35,420 nt of DNA from REEB95 sp963785735 (GTDB lineage: Bacteria > Pseudomonadota > Alphaproteobacteria > ATCC43930 > CGMCC-115725), in NCBI GenBank assembly GCA_963785735.1, contig CAWAWJ010000003.1:1-35420 (forward strand). Reading direction: 5' to 3'. Within the stretch, counting starts at the first letter, position 1. Each line of letters opens with the position of its first letter. The notes under the pieces are model-generated. The model was not told the origin of the DNA, did no database searches, and saw only the letters and a program-made list of their open reading frames with translations. Below, one piece after another: positions 30,236-35,420 of this stretch. Position numbers and translations under genes: made by a program.

Positions 30236-31716
30236 TTTTTCCCTCCCGGGAAGGGGGTCCGGAAACGGGCGCGCGCGTCCTTCGCGGCCTTGGCGACATT
30301 GGCCGGCGCCGTGCCGCCGAAGCTCGTCCGGCTGGCGGCCGATTTTTCCGCCGTCAGGATCTCGCGCGCCACTTCGGTTATGCGCGGCTCCAATTTCCGC
30401 ATCTCCGCGAGCGGGAGGGCGGCGAGCGAGACGCCCATCTCCTCGGCGCGCTTCACCAGAGATCCTGTGAGGCGGTGCGCCTCGCGGAAGGGCAGGCCGA
30501 GCTCGATCGTGAGCCAATCGGCGAGATCGGTGGCCGTCGAATATCCCGCTTCCGCCGCGCGCTTCATCGCCGCTTTATCGGGGACGAGATCGCGCACCAT
30601 GCCCGTGGTGACGGCGAGGCAGAGCGCGAGCGCGTCGAAGGATTCGAACACCGGCGCCTTGTCCTCCTGCATGTCCTTGGAATAGGCCAAGGGCAGGCCC
30701 TTCATCACCGTGAGCAGCGCCATGAGCGAACCCGCCAGCCGCCCGGATTTGGCGCGCACCAGCTCGGCGGCGTCGGGGTTGCGCTTTTGCGGCATCATCG
30801 AGCTGCCGGTGGTGAAGGCGTCCGACAGCCGGATGAAGCCGAAGGGCGCGGAAAGCCACAACACGATCTCCTCGGCGAAGCGCGAGAGATGCGTGCCGCA
30901 AATGGCGCAAGCCGCCAGGAATTCGAGCGCGAAGTCGCGGTCGGAAACCGCGTCGAGCGAATTGGCGCTGGGCCGGTCGAAGCCTAGATCCTTGGCGGTC
31001 TGGCCGCGGTCGATCGGAAAGGATGTGCCGGCAAGCGCGCCCGAACCCAAGGGCGATTCATTGAGCCGCGCCCGCGCATCCGCGAGCCGCCCCCGGTCGC
31101 GTCCGAGCATCTCGACATAAGCCAAGAGATGATGGCCGAAGGTGACCGGCTGGGCGTTTTGCAAATGGGTCAGGCCCGGCATGACGGTGGCGGCGTGCTT
31201 CTCGGCCTGCTCGATCAGCGCTTCTTGCAGCGCCGCGATATCGCGGCCGAGCCGGTCGATCGCGTCGCGCACCCAAAGCCGGAAATCGGTCGCCACCTGG
31301 TCGTTGCGCGAGCGCGCGGTGTGAAGCCGCCCGGAAGCCGGACCGATGAGCTCGCCGAGCCGCGCCTCGATATTGAGGTGGATGTCCTCATGCTCGGCGC
31401 GGAAGGGAAACGAGCCGTTTTCGATTTCGGCGTGAATTTTCCCTAGACCGCGCGCGATCGCCTCGCCATCCTGCGGCGAAATGATCCGCCTTGCGACCAG
31501 CATCGCGCAATGCGCGAGCGAGCCGGCGATGTCCTGGGCGAAGAGCCGCTTGTCGAGATCGATCGAGGCGTTGATGCGCTGCATGGCTTCATCCGGGCCG
31601 CCCGCCAGCCGGCCGCCCCGCGCGGCGTTGGCGCCCGGCTTCGAGCCCGTGGGCGCGGCCGGGCGCGACGCCACTTCAGGCGCGCCATCCCGTGCCGCTT
31701 GCCGTTTCTGCGTCAT
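30232..31716 (-). CDS. argH: Argininosuccinate lyase, 494 aa
   Basis: The enzyme cleaves argininosuccinate to arginine and fumarate. The superfamily signature GSSMMPQKRNPD is at residues 304-315. IHLNIEARLGELIG, LHTARSRNDQVATDFRLW, MPGLTHLQNAQPVTFGHHLL and GYSTATDLADWL are also conserved. About 34 residues precede the usual N-terminal motif, which here reads GGRLAGGPDEAM rather than WGGRFA. An internal GTG at codon 15 is an alternative start. It diverges from the TlpA-like gene across only 21 bases. Confidence 0.95.
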   Translation of the reverse strand: MTQKRQAARDGAPEVASRPAAPTGSKPGANAARGGRLAGGPDEAMQRINASIDLDKRLFAQDIAGSLAHCAMLVARRIISPQDGEAIARGLGKIHAEIENGSFPFRAEHEDIHLNIEARLGELIGPASGRLHTARSRNDQVATDFRLWVRDAIDRLGRDIAALQEALIEQAEKHAATVMPGLTHLQNAQPVTFGHHLLAYVEMLGRDRGRLADARARLNESPLGSGALAGTSFPIDRGQTAKDLGFDRPSANSLDAVSDRDFALEFLAACAICGTHLSRFAEEIVLWLSAPFGFIRLSDAFTTGSSMMPQKRNPDAAELVRAKSGRLAGSLMALLTVMKGLPLAYSKDMQEDKAPVFESFDALALCLAVTTGMVRDLVPDKAAMKRAAEAGYSTATDLADWLTIELGLPFREAHRLTGSLVKRAEEMGVSLAALPLAEMRKLEPRITEVAREILTAEKSAASRTSFGGTAPANVAKAAKDARARFRTPFPGGKK

Positions 31717-31737
31717 GGCGTCACCTTGCGGCTTCCC

Positions 31738-32370
31738 ATGAAAATCCTGATACGCGTCATCGCCGTAATCCTGATCCTCTGCCTGGCGGGGCTGGGGGTG
31801 CTGGTTTACCGCAAGCCCGCGCCCTTACCCGCCCAAACCGGGCCTTCTGCCGCAAGTCGGCAGCCGGATACGGCGGGCGGGGGGGAGTTTAGCTTGCTCA
31901 ACCCGCCGCTTCCAGCGCCCGAACTCGGCTTCACCGCGCGGGACGGCGCGCCCCGGCACCTTGCCGATTTCCGCGGAAAGGTGGTGCTGGTCAATCTCTG
32001 GGCCACCTGGTGCGGGCCTTGCGTCGAGGAAATGCCCTCGCTCGACCGGCTCCAGGGCAAGCTTGGCTCCGCCTTGACCGTGCTGGCGATCTCCGAGGAC
32101 CGGACCGGGGAGAGCGCGGTGGCGCCCTTCCTGGCGAAGCTCGATGCCCCCCATCTCGCGGTCTTTCTCGATCCCGCGAACGGCGCGATCAAGGCCTTCG
32201 GCGTGCGCGGATTGCCGACCAGTTTCTTGATCGCCCGCGACGGGCGGGTTCTGGCGATGCTCGAAGGCTCGACCGCCTGGGACAATCCGGAGATGATCGC
32301 CCGGATCCAGCCTTATCTCGACGCGCCAACGCCCGGGCCGGCGATGCAGAAGACCGAGCTAACGCGCTAG
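31738..32370 (+). CDS. TlpA-family thiol-disulfide oxidoreductase, 210 aa
   Basis: An N-terminal anchor (ILIRVIAVILILCLAGLGVL) is followed by a Pro/Ala-rich linker and a thioredoxin domain. The active site is WATWCGPCVEEMP, with Cys92 and Cys95. GVRGLPTSFLIARDG has the cis-Pro. It is probably a periplasmic reductase for cytochrome c maturation or other disulfides. The last 12 bases overlap the 3' end of the convergent esterase gene. Divergence from argH is a conserved alphaproteobacterial arrangement. Confidence 0.92.
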   Translation: MKILIRVIAVILILCLAGLGVLVYRKPAPLPAQTGPSAASRQPDTAGGGEFSLLNPPLPAPELGFTARDGAPRHLADFRGKVVLVNLWATWCGPCVEEMPSLDRLQGKLGSALTVLAISEDRTGESAVAPFLAKLDAPHLAVFLDPANGAIKAFGVRGLPTSFLIARDGRVLAMLEGSTAWDNPEMIARIQPYLDAPTPGPAMQKTELTR

Positions 32371-33015
32371 CGCCGCGCGCAGGAATTCGCCGCCGCGCTT
32401 CAAGCCAGCCTCGTCGATCGAATGGCCCATGCCGGGACAGGAAAGGGTCTCGACCGGCACGCCGGCCGCCGCGAGAATTTTTTGCGCGTTGCCCAAAGCG
32501 GCGAAGGGCACCACGGGATCGGCGTCGCCATGGACCAGCAGCGTCTTGGGCTTCGAGCTGATTTCCTTGGCGAGCAATTGCGGCCCGACGAGCGCGCCGG
32601 AATATCCCAATATCGCGGCGCAGGGTTTTGGGCGGCGCGGGCCCACATAAAGCGACATCATGGTGCCTTGCGAGAACCCGACCAGAGCGAGCCGGTCGTC
32701 GCCGAGGCCGCGCGCCCTCAGCGCCGCGTCGAGAAATTCGTCGAGCACCGGGGCCGTGGCCTGGACGCCCGCGAGGATCGCTTCGGCCGAACGGTCCTGG
32801 AGCGAGAACCATTGCCGGCCGAAGGGCGCCATGTCGCAGGGTGCTGGCCCGTCGGGGGCGAGGAATTCGGTATCGGGCAGGAGCGGCGCCCAATAGGGCG
32901 CGAGCCCGATCAGATCGTTGCCGTCGGCGCCGACGCCGTGCAGCAGCACGACGAGGCTCGATGGATTTTTTCCGCTGGCGGGCTTAAGCCCGGGGCCGGT
33001 GAGTTGAGTCGTCAT
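32359..33015 (-). CDS. Phospholipase/carboxylesterase family hydrolase, 218 aa
   Basis: An alpha/beta hydrolase of the Abhydrolase_2 type. It has LVVLLHGVGADGNDLIGLA, the nucleophile Ser115 in LVGFSQGTMM, Asp166 in VHGDADPVVPF and His198 in PGMGHSIDE. RQWFSLQDRSAEAIL is the family-typical loop. It probably hydrolyses short-chain carboxyl esters; the natural substrate is unknown. The ATG at 33015 is preferred over one 36 bases upstream, which adds a non-conserved segment. Confidence 0.9.
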   Translation of the reverse strand: MTTQLTGPGLKPASGKNPSSLVVLLHGVGADGNDLIGLAPYWAPLLPDTEFLAPDGPAPCDMAPFGRQWFSLQDRSAEAILAGVQATAPVLDEFLDAALRARGLGDDRLALVGFSQGTMMSLYVGPRRPKPCAAILGYSGALVGPQLLAKEISSKPKTLLVHGDADPVVPFAALGNAQKILAAAGVPVETLSCPGMGHSIDEAGLKRGGEFLRAALAR

Positions 33016-33078
33016 GGGCCAAGCGATAAACGAAGCGGCGGTGGCTGTCACGCCGGAATCTCTGGGCTAAACTGGCGC

Positions 33079-33918
33079 ATGACCGTGATCACCCGCTTCG
33101 CCCCCAGTCCCACGGGCTATCTCCATCTGGGCCACGCCTATTCGGCCCTGGCGGGATGGAAGGCGGCGCGCGAATCAAACGGCAAGTTCCTGCTGCGGAT
33201 CGAGGATATCGATAGCGCGCGCTGCCGCGAAGAATTCACGGTTGCGATTCTGGAAGACCTGGCCTGGCTCGGCCTCGATTGGGATGGCGAGCTGCGCCGC
33301 CAGTCGCAACACATGGCAGATTACCGCGCGCCGCTCGACCGGCTTGAGGCCATGGGCATGATCTATCCGTGTTTCTGCACCCGGGCCGCGATCAAGGCCG
33401 AGATCGAAAACGCGGCCGCCGCGCCGCATGGAGCAGACGGTCCGCTCTATCCCGGCACCTGCCGGAATCTTTCGCTCGGCGAACGCGGCGCGCGCCGGGC
33501 GGCGGGGCTGCCCTTCGCGCTCCGCCTTGATGTCACCAAGGCGACGATTGCTGCGGGAGAATTATTCTGGGAAGAAGACGGGCGCGGGCGGATCAAAGCG
33601 GAGCCTTTGAGCCAGGGCGACGTGGTGCTGGCGCGCAAGGAAACGCCGGCCTCCTATCATCTGGCGGTGACGGTGGATGACGCGCTCCAGGGCGTGACGC
33701 TGGTGACGCGCGGCGAGGATCTCTTCGCCTCGACTCCTATTCATCGGCTACTTCAGGCGTTGCTGGGATTTCCCACGCCGCGTTACCGCCATCACAAGCT
33801 GCTGACCGATGAGAGCGGCAAGCGTTTCGCCAAGCGCGACAAGGGACTCACGCTGAGAGCTTTACGTGAGTCCGGCAAAAGCGCGGGAGAGGCGCGGGCG
33901 ATGGCGGGATTCGGCTAG
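33079..33918 (+). CDS. gluQRS: Glutamyl-Q tRNA(Asp) synthetase, 279 aa
   Basis: GluQRS activates glutamate and attaches it to the queuosine of tRNA-Asp. It is a shortened glutamyl-tRNA synthetase lacking an anticodon-binding domain. FAPSPTGYLHLGHAYSALAG has the HIGH-type motif, KFLLRIEDIDSAR follows, CFCTR and YPGTC supply the zinc cysteines, and KRFAKRDKG replaces KMSKS. Length is normal. Its TAG stop shares the CTAG palindrome with the convergent zinc-ribbon gene's stop. Confidence 0.95.
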   Translation: MTVITRFAPSPTGYLHLGHAYSALAGWKAARESNGKFLLRIEDIDSARCREEFTVAILEDLAWLGLDWDGELRRQSQHMADYRAPLDRLEAMGMIYPCFCTRAAIKAEIENAAAAPHGADGPLYPGTCRNLSLGERGARRAAGLPFALRLDVTKATIAAGELFWEEDGRGRIKAEPLSQGDVVLARKETPASYHLAVTVDDALQGVTLVTRGEDLFASTPIHRLLQALLGFPTPRYRHHKLLTDESGKRFAKRDKGLTLRALRESGKSAGEARAMAGFG

Positions 33919-34145
33919 GGGCCGCCGCTCGCCCAGACATCGGCCACATAGGCCACGGCTTGCTTGAAACCCCAATAGCCGTAACGGACGATCGGGTCGA
34001 ACCAATAGACCGCCGCCACGACCAACACCGTATAGACCACCCAATGCCGCCAGCGCGGATAGCTGAAGAACCGCGCGCCGCAATGCGGGCAAGCGCGCGC
34101 ATTGGTGCTGACCTTGCCGCCGCATTCCCGGCACGTAATGATCAT
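33915..34145 (-). CDS. Zinc-ribbon membrane protein, 76 aa
   Basis: A zinc ribbon with Cys5-x2-Cys8 and Cys19-x2-Cys22 (CRECGGKV, ACPHCGARFF) is followed by WRHWVVYTVLVVAAVYW, a membrane helix, and a short tail (YVADVWASGGP). It is probably a small inner-membrane protein with its ribbon in the cytoplasm. I do not recognise a specific function. The start at 34145 lies just downstream of the Nudix gene, so both may be cotranscribed. Confidence 0.8.
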   Translation of the reverse strand: MIITCRECGGKVSTNARACPHCGARFFSYPRWRHWVVYTVLVVAAVYWFDPIVRYGYWGFKQAVAYVADVWASGGP

Positions 34146-34158
34146 GGCTTCCCCTTCC

Positions 34159-35010
34159 TTAATCCATCGGCCGGTGCAAGCCCGCGACGAGATCGAGATA
34201 TTCCGGATTCTCCGGCCCGATCACGCCGTGGCGCAGCGCGAAGTCGATATTAACCAGATTGACGTTGAACTTGAAATCCTCGGTGTCGCGCATGCGCTTC
34301 ACCACGTCCCTTGCGTCCATCAGCGCGAAGGAGACGAGCTCGCCATCGGTGTTGCGCGGCGTGAAAGCGGCCGGGGTCTCGACGTCGTAAAGGAACAGCA
34401 CGTCGTCGCGCAAGCCGGTCTGGGTTTCCATGCGGTAGGAGACCGCGCCCACCGCGGCCGCGCGGGAAGAGAGTTTCTTCGGCATGGCGGCCTCTTCCGC
34501 GGCCTCTTTCACCAGCGTCTCCTCGAGCCCATGCGCGACGCCGATGCCGCCCGCCACGATGTTGTCGAGCTTGCCCGGCGCCACGATCTTGTTCGAGGCG
34601 CGCTTGCCGATCCAGAGCTTGAGCTTGCTGCCCACGCGGCGATAGCCGTTCAGATGCACGCCATAGGCCTTGACCCCGAAGAACGGCACCGCGCCGCGGT
34701 CGAGGGTGAAATGAGCCTTGGCCCCCCAATGCTCGGCCACGGCGAAGAACTCGTTGCGCCATTTGGCGATGACGCGCTCGGATACCAATTCCTCCACCGC
34801 GCGGTCGATGGCGGATGTTATGGCCTTGGCGTTGCCTTCGGCGACGAGATAGACCGCGTCCCGGCCGACCTCGAACAGCGTGGGGAAGCGGCGCAGCCGC
34901 TCGGCGTTGTCGCGGCGAATAAGCCCCAGCCTTGCGTTCCCGCGCCGGAAGGGCACGAAACGCGCGGGCTCCCAGGCGTTGCACGTCCTGATATGGCGCA
35001 GCAGACTCAT
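34159..35010 (-). CDS. DUF4743 Nudix hydrolase, 283 aa
   Basis: The N-terminal DUF4743 domain begins MSLLRHIRTCNAWEPARFVP, with VGRDAVYLVAEGN and WRNEFFAVAEHWGAKAHFTL. The Nudix domain has KLWIGKRASNKIVAPGKLDN and the box GGIGVAHGLEETLVKEAAEE, as in the YJR142W-type Nudix enzymes. These act on nucleotide-type diphosphates, with thiamin-derivative or other substrates proposed. The box deviates from the classic RE-x2-EE form, as is usual in this family. The ATG at 35010 is preferred. Confidence 0.9.
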   Translation of the reverse strand: MSLLRHIRTCNAWEPARFVPFRRGNARLGLIRRDNAERLRRFPTLFEVGRDAVYLVAEGNAKAITSAIDRAVEELVSERVIAKWRNEFFAVAEHWGAKAHFTLDRGAVPFFGVKAYGVHLNGYRRVGSKLKLWIGKRASNKIVAPGKLDNIVAGGIGVAHGLEETLVKEAAEEAAMPKKLSSRAAAVGAVSYRMETQTGLRDDVLFLYDVETPAAFTPRNTDGELVSFALMDARDVVKRMRDTEDFKFNVNLVNIDFALRHGVIGPENPEYLDLVAGLHRPMD

Positions 35011-35026
35011 GGTTCCGGCTTCCCGT

Positions 35027-35042
35027 CTGGGTAGTTTCCGAA
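35027..35042 (+). promoter_or_regulatory. CTGGGTAGTTTCCGA motif, copy C, upstream of a small lipoprotein gene
   Basis: CTGGGTAGTTTCCGAA matches copies A and B apart from one base each. It lies between the divergent Nudix and lipoprotein genes and ends 76 bases before the lipoprotein start at 35119. Confidence 0.4.
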
Positions 35043-35118
35043 CGCTACATTGCGGCGGTCTTGCCGCACAATGCGGCTTCAAACCGCCACGCAACAACAA
35101 GAAAAAGGGATTGGTATC

Positions 35119-35364
35119 ATGACCCGGCAAGCTTTGTTCTTTTTGACGGCCTCGGCGGCTTCGCTCGCGGTGTGTTCGCTCGTCGCGTGCAACGGCGCGA
35201 GCGACGATTTCAGCGGCGGAAATCGCAGCAGCGGGGGCCAGCGCTCGATCGACGCCGACATCGCCGCCACCCACGACCAGGGCCCGACCACGGATAATCT
35301 GGATAGAAACGAAGCCGCGGACGAGCCGTCCATGACCCTGCCGTTCCACGGCAACAATTATTAG
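35119..35364 (+). CDS. Small lipoprotein, 81 aa
   Basis: The ATG at 35119 follows AAAAAGGGA at suitable spacing. MTRQALFFLTASAASLAVCS leads to a lipobox-like LVAC with Cys24, so the protein is probably lipid-anchored. The mature part is hydrophilic and acidic (GASDDFSGGNRSSGGQRSID, then ADIAATHDQGPTTDN) and ends FHGNNY. No known domain is visible. The upstream copy C of the shared motif suggests coordinate control with the two micro-genes at 11517 and 11841. Confidence 0.6.
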   Translation: MTRQALFFLTASAASLAVCSLVACNGASDDFSGGNRSSGGQRSIDADIAATHDQGPTTDNLDRNEAADEPSMTLPFHGNNY

Positions 35365-35420
35365 TTTCGGTCGCGCCCGGCCTTTGCTACGCAAGGCGCC
35401 CCCTCCCATTCCCTCCCCCG

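Noticed and set aside
1..35420. CRISPR arrays, rRNA or tRNA genes, replication origin
   Set aside because: No regular spaced repeats and no recognisable RNA gene sequence; two DnaA-like sites alone do not make an origin.

Overview
The window is GC-rich, densely packed DNA from an alphaproteobacterium, most likely Rhodospirillales-like. Gene neighbourhoods support this more than any single gene: metX-metW divergent from chorismate mutase-hisC-prephenate dehydrogenase; argH-lptM-lysA-DUF4175; ftsE-ftsX-DUF218-plsC divergent from an MJ0042 zinc-ribbon gene; PhaR-type regulation of polyhydroxyalkanoate (PHA); and a B12-dependent ribonucleotide reductase. No rRNA, tRNA or CRISPR array was recognised.

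Region 1 (1-7900) is a PHA storage locus carrying accessory DNA. phaR (minus, cut by the window edge and frameshifted) diverges from a small PhaE-like protein gene and a short PHA synthase gene. These two overlap by about 206 bases in different frames. A ParB-like gene and a 50-residue membrane protein follow. Next come two convergent TPR paralogues, one with a stop codon exactly at the signal-peptide end, a transposase remnant, and a small phage-flavoured block (exported protein, lipoprotein, orphan terminase small subunit, two terminator-like hairpins). The thiolase (phaA) and acetoacetyl-CoA reductase (phaB) genes resume the PHA pathway at 5940-7896.

Region 2 (7900-12000) holds a DUF4197 protein, a GST-cupin pair, glyoxalase II divergent from a methyltransferase, and two very small genes preceded by a shared 15-base motif, CTGRGTAGTWTCCGA. 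The motif recurs at 35027, ahead of a small lipoprotein.

Region 3 (12000-20700) is biosynthetic: metW-metX for methionine, then chorismate mutase, hisC, prephenate dehydrogenase and a monooxygenase-fold protein, a DUF2125 protein, and nrdJ. As read, nrdJ is broken by three one-base insertions.

Region 4 (20860-28700) is envelope and division: plsC, DUF218, ftsX and ftsE as one coupled minus-strand operon; a zinc-ribbon/DUF3426 membrane protein; an MlaC-like periplasmic protein; DUF3108; and a large DUF4175 membrane protein.

Region 5 (28700-35420) holds lysA-lptM-argH with four-base overlaps, a divergent TlpA-like thioredoxin, a carboxylesterase, gluQRS, a zinc-ribbon membrane protein, a DUF4743 Nudix hydrolase and the small lipoprotein.

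Most of the window is ordinary core genome. The accessory interest is concentrated in 600-5900 and in the short repeated intergenic elements. I did not find a clear new defence or biosynthetic system. No gene-free stretch exceeds 300 bases.
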